NCBI GenBank assembly: GCA_021234155.1
Contig: JAJEKV010000002.1
Location: forward strand, 27,523,299 to 27,587,298
Origin: Isoetes taiwanensis
Lineage: Eukaryota; Streptophyta; Lycopodiopsida; Isoetales; Isoetaceae
Length of the DNA stretch: 64,000 bases
Reading direction: 5' to 3'
The notes under the pieces were generated by a model. That model was not told the origin of the DNA. It saw only the letters and a list, made by a program, of their open reading frames with translations, and searched no databases. This document shows, in pieces, positions 43,801 through 56,270 of this stretch. A program made the translations under genes and the position numbers. Positions within the stretch are counted from its first letter, which is position 1. Each line of letters starts with the position of its first letter.

Positions 43801-44176
43801 TTAACTTAAGACATGCTAAATTCTTTGTGTTAACTGAAATGTTAACTCTAACGCCTTCAGACAAACATCTAGTTAAGTTACCAATTTAACTTAACTAATT
43901 TGTTGTAACGCCTTCAGACAAACATCCAGTTAAGTTACCAATTTAACTTAAATTGCTAACTAGCAAGTGCCAGCTAGCCAATGACAACTCAACTTTGAAT
44001 AGTATATCTCTTAACAAATTATCTTTTTGACAAAAGAACAATAAAGGCACCTCAAAGTCTTTGTTTGCAACAGCTCATATGTTGCGACAGAGTCTTATCA
44101 CAAACTATAACATGTATCTCCAATTTGATCACAAACTAACTTGTCAACTAAAGTGAACTACAGAAACTAACCTATT

Positions 44177-44888
44177 TCAGGTAAGTGCGAGATACTTTTT
44201 TAATGATTCTCTGATCTCAAGTCCCTCTTCAGGGGAGACATCATTCACAACTTCGGCGTCTTCAACTTGAATGTCTTCGTCCTCATCTTCTACTAGTTGT
44301 TCAAGTCTTAATTGTTCCAACTCCTCCTCAACATTTGCTTCACCATTATCAATCAATAAATTGTGCAGGATGCAACATGCATGAGCTATAGTCGGAACAT
44401 ACATAGGCTTCATCCTTAACTTTGAATCAAGGCATTTGAACTTACCCTTCAACAACCCAAACACTTGCTCAATATATAGATGTCCTCGTTACAACTTCTT
44501 ATTGAAAATATCCTCTACAACATAGCAGCCCATACAATAAATTGCGAAAAATAAACACTCATGAAAATAATATCTAAGCTTAACTTACCAGCAAGAAATA
44601 TTGTTTTCATTCCCTCCTAAAAACAATGTTCACAACAGGCTCTTGCAACAACTGGCCTTCTTCAATTCTTTTTGCAAGTCTTGAATTTCTCAATACACTA
44701 GCATCATGCACAGACCCAGGATATCCACAAAAGATATCAAGGAATCTTTTGTTTGTATCACATACTGCTTGCATTATGATGTTGAATCTATGATTTCTAT
44801 CATAGTAATCAAATCCATTTGGACCTATTGGTTGTGTTATTTCGAAGTGCGTATAGTTTATTGCTCCAGTTGCAAAAGAAAATAACAA
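44177..44888 (-). pseudogene. PIF/Harbinger transposase remnant, block B
   Basis: The core piece (44888-44607) is open here: FEITQPIGPNGFDYYDRNHR, CGYPGSVHDASVLRNSRLAK and LQEPVVNIVF. It includes the DDE-domain Asp of the PGSVHDA motif. The C-terminal piece (44464-44177) has the same zinc-free tail as block A. A stretch of about 75 bases between them, present in block A (7640-7715), is deleted. No N-terminal domain. Confidence 0.85.
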
Positions 44889-45431
44889 ATTCAGAATATA
44901 TCAGAACCAAGTCACAATAAATTCATTGAACAATTAGAGCAATAGATTTAAAATCTAGTACAAAGAAAATAAAAAATCTATTGCTCTAGTACCAAGGTTA
45001 CATAATGCATGGGTTGTTGGCTGATCTACTTCGTTAGTGACTAGCTACACAAGCCAACTTTCTAGCTAATCCTAATGCTGCCATCTGTAGTTTTAGAACC
45101 TTTCCAGTGTCTTTTGAACTGATTGATGAACCAGTTGTTGACCCGTTTCTGATCCAAACCAGTTGTTTTTGCCAAGTTAACCTTCTCACTTTTCTGGATT
45201 ATAAAAGATCACAACTTAGAGAAGGATATGGCAGGAACTCCAATGCATTGCAACTTGCTCCAATATCTTTGGATATGTGCCCCAATATCTGTGGACATGT
45301 TATTCTTTTAGTTAGTGATACTTCTGTAGCAGAATTCTTCTCATCTCTCATCCATTAGAAATAACTGCTAAAAGCAGGAACACTAGATTTAAAGGATGTT
45401 GGATCAAAACAATTTAGATCAAACTTTACCT

Positions 45432-46570
45432 GAAGCAATCTCAGAAAAAAGTTGATGTTGCTGTAGACAGAGGTTACAGAAGTGCTGCAGCTTTGGTTTA
45501 TGTACTCAAAAACTTGTTAATGAGAGGAGAATCCGTAACAATCCTCCACGTATATCCTCTAGTTCTTTACGTTCCACTTCCTGGTACTTTTAACAACTCT
45601 GAATGCATGTCCAGTAGTTTCTTAAATTTAAAATTTAAGGGAAAATGCAATACCATTTGAGATATTTGTCAGTGCAGCAGGTCTGTCAAGAGACAACCGC
45701 CATTTAGATAAGTACTTCTCCTTTGATTTGAGAAGTTGTAACCTCTGATTTTCTACCCTTGATATGTCTTCCTTAAGGGATAGCAAGTATCCTTGTATCT
45801 GCAACATGATAAGAGAAGTCATGTCAATCATAATTTCAACTGAACCCAATACTAATTTATCTAAACATACCTCATTTAATTCTTCCAGTTTCTGGCGTCT
45901 CAATCTGCATAGAAACTCTAGCAGAACTTCAGTGTTAACTTCTGCCTCTTCTTGTTCCATTTTCCGTTTCTTCTGTGCTAGAATTATAAGAAGAGAATCG
46001 ATCTCTTTTGATGACATTTCTGCACCCTGCATGCAAATATTCTCATTTGCCACATTTTATGCAAATATTTTGGAACATTCTCATGCAAATATGAAAACTA
46101 TGAGGGTAAATCTGGAAATATGCCTAACTTTAGGCGTATATTTGGAATTTTCCCTAAATTTAAGGAATGCTATTTGCTTGGGATTACATCTTCAAGTCAA
46201 TACGAACTAACTCTTCTATGGTAAAACCGACTGGTTAATGAACTTTTCGTTGAAACCTATTGCTCTTTCCTTTGGCAAAAGTTCCACGTTGATCAGCTCA
46301 GTAAGGAAGTTGTTGATGAATACCGTGCCAAGAAAAGTCTCAAGATTGACAACTACCTCAAAGTCTTTGTAGATGCATGTCAATCACATGGAGTGAGTAC
46401 TTTGCCTAGAATTTATTTTATTATTTCACTTACACCCATGAAAGCTCTTGCTTGTTGTAGGTGACTGCTAAAGTGGTGAAAGTGGAAGATAGCCCTGTTG
46501 AAAAGGCACCTGTTCAACAAGTTTTTGACCTCAAACTTACAGAGTTTGTATTAGGGAAGTCCTATACAGG
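45432..46570 (+). pseudogene. USP-domain gene fragment, block B (fuller copy)
   Basis: Exon 1 (45432 to about 45590) reads EKKVDVAVDRGYRSAAALVY and LLMRGESVTILHVYPLVLY, a clear first half of a universal stress protein domain. Exon 2 (about 46276-46392) has VVDEYRAKKSLKIDNYLKVF and VDACQSHG. Exon 3 (46461-46570) reads VTAKVVKVEDSPVEKAPVQQ with KLTEFVLGKSYTG and ends at a CAG/GTAATA donor. The exon 2 and exon 3 frames join correctly across GGA/GTG. The next exon, where a kinase would follow in plant USP-kinase genes, is not present. Truncated and without a clear start codon, so called a fragment. Confidence 0.7.
45680..46026 (-). pseudogene. COP1 coiled-coil exon fragments, block B
   Basis: Exon A (46026-45871) reads KEIDSLLIILAQKKRKMEQE, then LLEFLCRLRRQKLEELNE. 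Exon B (45798 to about 45680) reads QGYLLSLKEDISRVENQRLQ. The block B version is slightly closer to a normal COP1 (RRQKLEELNE rather than RRFKPEELNE). It sits on the minus strand inside intron 1 of the USP fragment, as in block A. RING and WD40 parts are missing. Confidence 0.8.
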
Positions 46571-47089
46571 TAATATCCTTACAAGGTTTGCCACAGGCTA
46601 CTTATTACATCAATGACAATCTTACTTTTAATCCTTAGATCAAACTTCAGCATTAAACTAAAATTGAATGCTGCATCAGAATGTTGAACATCTGAATGTT
46701 GAATGGTTAACTGTTACTGCATACTGCTCTTTGCTACATTTACTACGTTCAAATCTATCCTTTTCTAAATCATTTTAAGAAATCTTACGTGCAGGTTCAA
46801 GGTCCATATTTTCCAAATTGCTACTATCTTACAAATATTACCTTGGATTAAGCTAGAACCATCAAATCATGATGTTTGACAATTCATGTCTCTTTCAAAT
46901 CATGACCTTAGTGCCTCTATCCATGCTACATATTGCATTATTACTCCTGCATCTTGCCAAACAAAAGCATGACTTCAAATCCCCTTAACTCATGTCTTCA
47001 AATATCCATGCATTCAAATAATTGTAGTACCAACCGATCGAAACTTAAAGTCGATCGACAGTCGATTCACCCTTCCCCACAATGCACTC

Positions 47090-47310
47090 TTACAATGAAC
47101 TCACCTTCCCCTATGAAGCGGGCCGCCAAATAAAATCTGTCGAGATGAACTCATCTTCCCATGCAAAGCGGCGCTGCCAAAGAAAATTTGCAGAAAACTC
47201 GCCGGAAACCTCTGCGAAGCAGTGCCGCAAAAAAAAAATCTGTCGAGATGAACTCACCTTTCCATGGAAGCAGTGCCGCCAAAGAAAATCTGCCAGAGAC
47301 TCGCCGGAAA
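47090..47310. repeat. Tandem repeat of ~60 bp, about 3.5 degenerate copies
   Basis: The unit GATGAACTCACCTTYCCATG followed by AAGCRGYGCCGCCAAAGAAAATCTG repeats, with the phrase GACTCGCCGGAAA ending two units. Not present in block A. Confidence 0.75.
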
Positions 47311-48639
47311 AAAATATAAGCTCCTTGTTTTTTCGTTAGAAAATTCTCACCGCCTAAAATTTTCGTAGTGAAATTTCCTGGCGTTTGCCAGGTGAGCGAG
47401 TGGGCAAAGAGCGCGAGTGGTGAAAATTACCACTTCCTTACATTGCATAACCCTTGATTGCTCATTAATTTCTCGCTTGGAGTCATTGGAACCCGGTATA
47501 TTCTCATGAATATGACACATCAAAACAAGCCCAAATAAGAATGCAACTAAAACATGAATGGCCCTTGAACAAACCCAAATATTGCATGGGAAAAAAAATT
47601 AGGAAAGCCAATGACTTAGAACAAGGTTGTACATACATGTATGTGGGATGTTTTGCAGGAGGATGCTACTTGGGATCCTTGCCACCACAAGGGCATACAA
47701 GGTGTCTATATGTGACCTATATATATTGGATGTGGAAGCACAAATATAACAAAACCTCATTCTCCATTTACAAATTCACATCTGATATGCAAGAGATATA
47801 GTCTTATAATGTCAGGCATTGATTTTAGAGGCTCACATCTCTTATAAGATGCTATGCGCGTGAGACCCTTTTCATTTTTTGCATAATATAAACTGCTGTT
47901 GTTGTTGAGCTAGGACCATATTTGCTAATGCCTCAAGCGAACATTTTTTAAGGAAGGAAACCAACCAGCAAAGAGCAATAATGCTATAAGAACCAATCCA
48001 CCTATGCAGTAGATAACAATTGTACGGGTAATTATATCTAAATTGACTAAGTTTCATGGATAGGAAACATGTCAAATGACCCTTTAAAAACAAAACAATC
48101 ATCTAGTTAACACTATGAGGTATCTCATTAGCACTTTCATCTTCATGAGCACTTTGGGAAAATCGCCTTTGCTTCTGTTTACGATTATGTTGATCCAAGA
48201 TCCTGCAACTTTCTAATTCAATTTCCTTCAAATCTTTGTGACTATTACCTTCATATGCCACACGGTGACAATCAATCATTACATAAGGAATGCAATTTAC
48301 TTTAGGCATATACAGGGTCTTTACTATGTCATTTGCATCAATTGCTCAACGAATGCTTTTATGACGATATTGCTCTAACTTGCCATACAAAATGGGGTTT
48401 TTATACTTCATTTAGAGAAAATACAATAGCTTTATATTATTAATTTTTTTATCTTGAAAAATAAAATAAAAAAAACCTATATTATCTATTTAATCATGAT
48501 TTTAATCAATGTCTGTAAGTTCTTTTAGTATATATGAATGCCTATTTTGATTATTCTTTGCGCTAATAGTTTGTCTCCTACATGCTTTTCTAATAAGAAA
48601 TTAAATGCAAGCCTAAAACTACCCAAGCCTCCTGTTGCG
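47311..48639. other. No gene recognised
   Basis: AT-rich DNA. A 68-codon minus-strand frame at 48309-48103 (ending RRFSQSAHEDESANEIPHSVN) and a 76-codon one at 48102-47872 lie back to back, but show no family resemblance. Confidence 0.55.
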
Positions 48640-48718
48640 CCTTTTTTTTTTTTGCATACGCTGTTTTCACTGTTTCGCGTAGACGAATTCGCATATGCGG
48701 TTTAGAAGGTTTCACGTA
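48640..48718. repeat. CG-palindrome element, left remnant at the Gypsy target
   Basis: A T-run followed by TTCGCGTAGACGAATTCGCATATGCGGTTTAGAAGGTTT in pieces typical of the 33634 element. It is interrupted at CACGTA by the Gypsy LTR and resumes as CGCGGTTTT at 54056. Confidence 0.7.
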
Positions 48719-50215
48719 TGTGACGTCCCCTACTCGTATACGATGCCCGCACCGTATACAAACAGGAGTTCATCCCCCGCACCAGCTCCACACTGATACA
48801 GGGCCCTCCACATATCACTGTGACCGTCTAGAATCCACAGTGGGAAGAGTGAAGGGGTCATTTTACGCCGTCTTCCTCAGGGCCTACCTAGCTGCGGAAG
48901 CGTAAACATACACGTCAGTAACATAACATCATATATCCACCTCAAAGGGTGGCACATCAACATCTGCATAGACAAAGATCAGCACAATACAAAGGAAGTT
49001 TCTACCCAAGGCTCAGACTCCAGGGGGTGACTGACTAGCTTGGGTCTCCAGAGTTCAGTGCAGACAGAATCATGACAATGGATTGGGCTGGCATAAGAAC
49101 ATGGCTTAGGGTTGTCCACTCCATCCGCCCCTCCTGTGCACACTTTGCAGAGTAGGTTGAAAGGTGTTGGGACCTGACTGTAGCCCGCCGGGTGCATAGC
49201 CAAAGGGGCTATTCCTGGGTTACATCTCCCCAGTCCCGATGGGGCAGGTAGGGATCACTCCCTCCAGAGATCTACATGCTGACCCAAGGTGACTAGAGAG
49301 CCACTGCCCTTATTCGACTTAACCCACTGGAAGGTGAACACCACCCCACAGGTGTCGAGCCCATGCCTTACCCACACTCAGTGGCAAGCCATTAGACCTA
49401 GTCACTCTGATCCCCGGTAGACTTTACACGCCAAAGGGATCGGTCAAGGGTCAGAACATGAACCTCATTCTAAGCCAGTCTGGCCCCTTCACCCACAACC
49501 AGGTGGGCTCTTGTACACAGGCCGAATTCTAGTAATGCACTAAGAAGGGCTAGCTAGGAGCATCATCTACTAAGCTTTAAGTCTCTATCCCCCTTCCCAA
49601 TACAATGAGTCCACAGAATACATCCGTCCATCATATGAACATAAGTAATAAGAACTAATCTAATACATAGAGTTAGGTTCTTTAGTTAGAGTCAATCTCA
49701 GGATCTGCTTGGCTACTAAGGGCGATTTAATAGGCTAAACCTACTGGTTCGAAGGCTGGAATAAGGTTTAGGCTATTCAATCGACCAAATACCTGATCCA
49801 TGGTTCACTCCTCTTGATCCGAAGGCGTCCATGACTCTGTTCTGCTTCGAGATGTGGTCGGAAGGATGATCTGACAAGCTGGGGCGCACGGGCAGATCGT
49901 GGGAGTTGGAATTGACTCCTCAGGCGTGTGAATCGGAGCTCGGAAGGTCTGTGGGCGAAAAAGGGGATGTTAGGGTTTGGTGCCTTATGTAGGCCATCAG
50001 TTAGGTTTAGGGTTCCCATGACCCTTGGTCTACCTTTAATGGGTTTAAAGGTCTAAAGGTGCGCGCATTGCTAAGTGTGCGCACCATTGCAAGTTGCCCC
50101 CTAGGGCGTCCTTGCTTGGGTACACGTTGGCGTACACGTCGACTGGACGGCGTGTACGCGTGACGGCACAGTACGGTATACGTCTTGAGACCGTATATCG
50201 TACTGGAACGTCACA
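48719..50215 (-). repeat. Gypsy 3' LTR, about 1.5 kb
   Basis: On the plus strand it starts TGTGACGTCCCC and ends GGAACGTCACA, giving TGTGACG/CGTCACA ends. 49746-50215 matches the right-hand remnant at 53581-54050 almost exactly. The left part (48980-49230) resembles the second LTR at 62690-62870. Open frames inside it are not coding. Confidence 0.9.
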
Positions 50216-50228
50216 TTCTCCCCACCTT
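50216..50228 (-). other. Gypsy polypurine tract
   Basis: The minus strand reads AAGGTGGGGAGAA directly before the 3' LTR. Confidence 0.8.
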
Positions 50229-51048
50229 AAATTGATGCTGTCCGCAGCATCGTGGGTCTCCCCACCTTGGGATCTTCTTAACCTGCAATCAACCTCATGC
50301 ATAGGACATCCTTATTACTATAGTTATGCATTTTAATAGGATTACCTCAAGGTAATATTTACAGAACATTATTATATTGTTATTCAATCCAATAGTTCAC
50401 TTATGTCATTATAACAATAACTCCTAATGTTTCGGTTTTATTATTATATGTACAATTATTCTTCAAGGTACTCTTTATTCCTTGCAACACATTACAACAA
50501 TGTGTTGCAAGTCTTCGTAGTTCGACCTCCTGGCCCTCCGGAGTGCTCTATTGGCCTGCAGGTCAACACTACGTTAGTACCATTAATATTAATAAAATTT
50601 TGGTTATATGGTGACCACCCCACCTATCTACATGAATGCATGGCTAATCTCCCGGCATAGGAAGAGGATGATTCTTCCATCGTGGCCGAGGAGACAGCGC
50701 CTATAATGCCTATATGGCGCTCATGCCTACACCTTTAGTTGCCCAGCGTGGAGGATAGGTCCTTCCCGTATATAGGGCGTGAAGGCCAGATTCCTCCTAT
50801 CAAAGCATATATGGGGCTAGAGGTGCTTTTCCTATCAATGCATTCCTCAATGACCTCCTTTCTCTCGAGGTCATCTACTTCTGTGGGACAGAAGTAGACT
50901 TTCCAAGCAGAACCGCGGTCATGCCTACATTGACATTACACCACGTCCTAGAGATCACCGTAGTAATCTCATCATCGGTAACAACGCATGCAACCCTTAC
51001 CTCATAGGTTGCATGCGTAGATTATACTTAACTAGGCAAGCTATTAAT

Positions 51049-52260
51049 CTACACAAATCGACATGCCTGAGCCGATTTCTTCGGAGATGATCTTGCCGTC
51101 CCATTGCTCCATAAACTGTGGATACTATTTTTCCAGATCTCTTTTAAGTACCCATGTGGCGTCTTCCACTGGCAAGTGTTTCCACTTGACCAAGTATTGG
51201 AGGAACTCCGATCTCCTTGTTTTCTTGAAGGCTTTATCAAGAATTAGCTCTGGAACTATTTCTAACTGCTCCTCTGTCATTTCCAACATCGTTGGAGTGT
51301 CCAAAACTTCCTCCGGATTGGGAGTATGCTTCTTCAGCAGACTCACGTGGAAGACTTTGTGGATCTTTAAGTGTGCTGGCAAGTCTAACTTGTAGGATTG
51401 GTTACCCACTCTTTGGACTATCCTGAAGGGTCCAACCCACCTTGGAGCAAGCTTCTTGCAATTTCCGATGCAGAGTTTCGCCTGCTTTACCTTGATCTTG
51501 AGCCATACATCCTCTCCGACTTGGAATTCTCACATTTGTCGATGTTTGTCGGCAATGCTCTTCTCACCGACTCCTTGCTGCTAGAAGGTACCCTCGAACT
51601 TCTTCCACAAGGCTGCTGCATGTCGCTCAACATTTGTTTAAAACTTCCACTTTTGACACGGGATTGTGCCAAGTGTCTGGAGTTGGGCATTGGTAGCCGT
51701 AGTTGATCATGAACGGCGACATTTGGGATGATTCCTGCTTGGTGCTATTGTATGCAAACTCCACTAAGTGAATAAATTCCTCCCACATGCCTTGCTTGTT
51801 CCAGACATAGTTTCGGAGCATGTCTTCCAATATTCTGTTGACACGCTCCGTTTGCCCATCCGTCTGTGGATGATAGGTCGTGCTCATGGATAGTTTCGTT
51901 CCAATCGTTGTGAAGAGATCCTGCCAGAAGGCACTGATGAACTTCGGATCTCGGTCGGAGATAATTTCCCTTGGCATGCCATGGAGTCTGAAAATCTCTT
52001 TGGTGAAGAGCTTTGCCGTATCCATATAGCTATGTCCGTGGTCCTGCAAGGCACAAAATGGGCCATCTTCGACAACTTGTCGACCACGACCATCAAGGCA
52101 TCCTTACCTCTTACTGTCCTTGGCAGTCCTGTTATAAAGTCCATGATGACGACTTTCCACTTAGCGTTTGGCACCGCTAATGGTTCCAATGCCCCTGGTA
52201 TTCGGAGTTGTTCTGCCTTTGTTTGCTGGCATAGCTGACACTCCTTGATGTAGCGGGCTA
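51049..52260 (-). pseudogene. Gypsy integrase and chromodomain
   Basis: The zinc-binding part at the start (ARYIKECQLCQQTKAEQLRI, near 52260-52200) is separated by a stop from the upstream HDTHNSPIAGHAGFMKT. The catalytic core follows: KWKVVIMDFITGLPRT, SDRDPKFISAFWQDLF and YHPQTDGQTERVNRILEDML, with the three acidic residues present across frames. The C-terminal part (51409-51125) has YKLDLPAHLKIHKVFHVSLL and then the chromodomain FLQYLVKWKHLPVEDATWV. In chromoviruses this domain recognises histone marks and directs insertion to heterochromatin. Several frame changes. Confidence 0.9.
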
Positions 52261-52261
52261 T

Positions 52262-53545
52262 CTACTTCTTCATTCCCGGCCAATAGTAGCGGCTACGCAC
52301 TTTAAAGTATGTCTTCATGAATCCTGCGTGGCCAGCTATTGGGCTGTTGTGGGTGTCGTGGAGGATCAACTTCCTTACTCCAGATGATTCTGGCACGCAC
52401 AACTTGTTCTTACGGTATAGGAGGTTACCTTCCTTCTTAAAATTTTTGAAGGTTTCCCTCTCCTTATCTGTTCTTGCTTCCTTGCACAAGCTTGCCCATA
52501 CTTCCTTGAAGTCCACATCTGTTGGCAAGGTTTCTTCTATCTTTTTCCCGAAATCGCTGAAGAGCGTCGAGATTGCGTTGCAGTGCACTCTGGTTGTCAG
52601 TGGATGCCTTGAAAGCGCATCTGCTACCACATTAAGCTTCCCGGGCTTGTAGACTATCTCAAAGTCGTACTCCTCGAGAAACTCCATCCACCTTCTCTGC
52701 CTCAGATTGAGATGTGGTTGCGTGAATACGTAGTGGAGGCTCTGGTGATCAGTGTCCAGCTGGAACTTCCTCCCTAAGAGGTAATGCCTCCAGATTCTCA
52801 GCATACGACAACTGCTAGCGGCTCTTGGTCATCGCGTCGGGTTGCTTAGCGTTTGGCGTCGTTCATCTTCCTTGAGTGCGCTATTACCCTTCGCTACCCG
52901 CTCTTCTTGCATGAGCACTGCACCTGTGGCTATCTTGCTTGCGTCCGTCGCCACTAACTTGTCCTTTTCCGGGTCTGGCAGGGTTAAGACGGGGGCGGTT
53001 GTTAAAGCTTCCTTTAACAATTCAAATGCTTTACCCGGGCTTTCTTAAACCAATGGTGCGCCCAATTTTTCACTTTCTCCGCTTTGTCAAGTCTCGTGAG
53101 TGGGGCTGCTATCTTTGCGGTTCTTCACGAACTTTACGTAATACTGCTAGGCCAAGGAAGCTTCCGACCTTATGGACGTTCTTTGGTGCCGCCATTGGAT
53201 TCTTGCTTCAATTTTGGCGGGTCTCCGAGATTCCTTCAATGAAATCACATGACCGAGGTATTCCACCTTCTCATTTCCGGTGACACCGACAACTTGGCAT
53301 ACAACTGATGCCTCCTTAACTTCTCGAGCACCTTTCTTATGTGTTGTGCATGCTCTTCAATGGATTTACTGTAGACCAGAATGTCGTCGAAGAATACTAT
53401 CACAAAGGTGTCCAAGTATTCTCTGAAAATGTCGTTCATGAGTCTCATGAACGTAGCTAGGGCGTTAGATAGCCCAAATGGCATTACGGTGAACTCGTAA
53501 TGCCCATACCGGGTTCTGAAAGCCGTTTTGTGGATGTCCTCTTCT
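52262..53545 (-). pseudogene. Gypsy reverse transcriptase end and RNase H
   Basis: The reverse-transcriptase piece (53484 downward) starts at [20 protein letters not shown] and includes the second catalytic motif as [14 protein letters not shown] (normally VDDIL-like). RNase H follows: [20 protein letters not shown] with [11 protein letters not shown] (about 53020-52900), then LDTDHQSLHYVFTQPHLNLR and FEIVYKPGKLNVVADALSRH. At its upstream end the frame runs into LTR sequence at about 53560, marking the deletion join. Frame breaks occur near 53240, 52830 and 52260. Confidence 0.9.
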
Positions 53546-53561
53546 TTTATTCTGATCCGAA

Positions 53562-54050
53562 GGTTCGAAGGCTGGAATAAGGTTCGAAGGCTGGAATAAG
53601 GTTTAGGCTATTCAATCGACCAAATACCTGATCCCTGGTAGACTCCTCTTGATCCGAAGGCGTCCATGACTCTGTTCTGCTTCGAGATGCAGTCGGAAGG
53701 ATGATTTGACAAGCTGGGGTGCACGGGCAGATCGTGGGAGTTGGAGTTGACTCCTCAGGCGCGCGAATCGGAGCTCGGAAGGTCTGTGGGCGAAAAAGGG
53801 GATGTTAGGGTTTGGTGCCTTATGTAGGCCATCAGTTAGGTTTAGGGTTCCCATAACCCTTGGTCTACCTTTAATGGGTTTAAAGGTCTAAAGGTGCGCG
53901 CATTGCTAAGTGTGCGCACCATTGCAAGTTGCCCCCTAGGGCGTCCTTGCTTGGGTACACGTTGGCGTACACGTCGACTGGACGGCGTGTACGCGTGACG
54001 GCACAGTACGGTATACGTCTTGAGACCGTATATCGTACTGGAATGTCACA
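53562..54050 (-). repeat. Gypsy 5' LTR remnant (outer ~470 bp)
   Basis: Matches 49746-50215 with few differences. The inner ~1 kb of the LTR is deleted. At the join the 19-base unit GGTTCGAAGGCTGGAATAA is present twice (53562-53580 and 53581-53599) but once in the 3' LTR. Confidence 0.9.
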
Positions 54051-54574
54051 ATGTACGCGGTTTTTTTTCCGGCCGCCGAGAGAAAAATACGTGAAATATG
54101 TTTTAAACAATAAAATACGTATTTTTTGACTTTATATATCAAAATTTCTAATTTCATACGTACGGAACCTATCCTTGGAATAGAGTTAATGATTTTGTGG
54201 TCCTATGCTTTTGATTTGAGTATTTTGCTCATGCCCCTTTTCTGCACTTGTCTTAACATCCTGCAGAGAATAGACAACGCATGTTGGTACTACAATTATT
54301 TGAATGCATGGACATTTGAAGTCATGAATTAAGGGGATTTGAAGTCATGCTTTTGTTTGGCAAGATGCAGGAGTAATAATGCAATATGTAGCATGGATAG
54401 AGGCACTAAGATCATGATTTGAAAGAGACATGAATTGTGAAACATCATGATTTGATGGTTCTAGCTTAATCCAAGGTAATATTTGTAAGATAGTAGCAGT
54501 TTGAGAAATATGGACCTTGAACCTACACGTAAGGTTTCTTAAAATGGTTTAGAAAAGGATAGATTTGAAGACGA

Positions 54575-54955
54575 AAACAAGAAAAACACGCATTACCGCG
54601 TAAAACCATGTGCTTTTATAATTTGTTTACAGACCGCGAAAGTTTTTTTTTGTCACGAGAAACAAAGATGTAAAATCTAAGACGTCTGTGAATTTTATTT
54701 TTCATTTGTTTTTTTTTCCCACATAGAAATTTGAAATTTGAATTTCACGTATGCAAAACCTTCTAGACTGCATATACGAAAGCTTTTTCGTGTACGCGAA
54801 ACAGTATACGCAAAAAAAAAAAAAAATTCGTACAAATTTGAAATTTGAATTTCACGTACACAAAACCTTCTAAATCACGTATGTGAAAGCTTTTTCGCGT
54901 ATGCGAAACAGTATAAAGTGCGTACGCGAAAGCGACTTTTTTTTTTTTTGTAGCG
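54575..54955. repeat. CG-palindrome element, block C copy
   Basis: Contains AAATTTGAAATTTGAATTTC twice, CTTTTTCGCGTATGCGAAAC and TTCGTGTACGCGAAAC palindromes, and the T-run end next to GTAGCGCAACAGCC. Its left part (54575-54700) is more diverged than in block A. Confidence 0.7.
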
Positions 54956-56270
54956 CAACAGCCTAACCTCGAGTGTCCCATTATCTCAAACCCTAGCCTA
55001 TCCACGTGTGCTAAGAAATAACGTGGACTAGTTTTTGATCCTTTGATTTTGATCTAAGCCAATACACGGTTGAGAAAAATAGCCCAACCGTGTCTGTTGG
55101 AAGTGGCTTTTTGGCCATCTCACCCATTCTTGCTTTCAATCCATTCTCAATCCATAGGCATTTCCATTCCAACAGCCCTATAAACGTTTGAGCTAAATGG
55201 ATTGGGGCAAAAAAAATTCCCCTTCCTACGTATTTCCCTTGCTATTTCTTCTGAAGCTCCATCGAAGGTGATAGATCTAGCATCAAAACAACACAGGTAA
55301 AATAGATAAAGCTTCTTACCATCTGGTCGGTTTGCAATCTTCTAAGCTTACTCTAGATTTTTTAATGCAGATTTCATCGAAGGGGTACCCAAAATTGACC
55401 AACATTTCCGAAATAGTGTAGCGGGTTCTTACCATTTTGTTCAAATGCCAGCTACTTCTATGGTTATGCAGGGAAGAATTCAGTTTGGATCAGCAGATTT
55501 CGACTGATTAGGGCCATATACGCATGGCTTTGCCGCAATAATGTAAAGTATACATACTTAGGAATTCTTGATGCCCTAGAATCTGGAGTTTTAGTTATGG
55601 CAGTTGTTACGGATGCAAAGTGTGACAACAGACCAAACTGTTGAATGAAATGAACATCCTTTAAGAGAGGCCCTTTATAAAGCTTCTAACTAGATGTCAC
55701 AATTTGTCTGTGTGCTTCTATGTGCTTACAATGGCCGTTTTTTCATGGAGGAGCTCTATGTTGTTACTCAGCAACTCAAAATTGAGTACCATGGGGTGTG
55801 CATTTGGAGAACTAAACAAAGGATTCTGGTATACAGGTTAGTGAAAGTTTTAGAACTGTTTATTTCTTTTTAGATAGTCTGCAGATAGGAGCATGTGATA
55901 GTCAGTTGTAAGTCATGTTGATCCAGTTATGGATCATTAGCATTTCCTTTGCTTATAGTTTGCCCCCAGCTTTGATAGCTTTGAAAGTCCCGTGGCATGT
56001 GATTTGCATTGCGTGTTGCATATGAAATTTCGTACTGAGACCTTTGCAGGGGTAGATCTGTCTAAGCTTTCTAGGTTTTCACTCTCTCTATCTCTAAATA
56101 GAAAACCGAATAGGTAGAAGAGTCAGACAAAGGTGCAAGACACTGTTTTTGCATTACAGGAACTTTTTATGTTGCTAGCCTGTCTTATAGAGCTAAAGTT
56201 CCCGACATCATATATGCCTTTGTTCTTTATTGGATGAAATACACTGCCATAATGAGAGCTTGGTGGAGCC

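Larger units (their letters stand above)
40389..47034 (+). repeat. Block B, second copy of block A left half
   Basis: It matches 1-10042 plus 27172-27214 in the same orientation. It lacks the recombinase element, the Copia element and everything nested in it, so it records the older arrangement. The match stops at GTAGTACCAAC (47034), after which the sequence is unrelated. Confidence 0.95.
48719..54050 (-). mobile_element. Ty3/Gypsy chromovirus, internally deleted
   Basis: On the minus strand the order is a partial 5' LTR, end of reverse transcriptase, RNase H, integrase, chromodomain, polypurine tract and a full 3' LTR. Reverse transcriptase before integrase, plus a chromodomain, defines a chromovirus. 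gag, protease, primer site and most of the reverse transcriptase are absent. The left flank ACGTA (48714-48718) and right flank ATGTA (54051-54055) look like one 5-bp target duplication with a C-to-T change at a CpG. Frameshifts and stops are present throughout. Confidence 0.95.
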
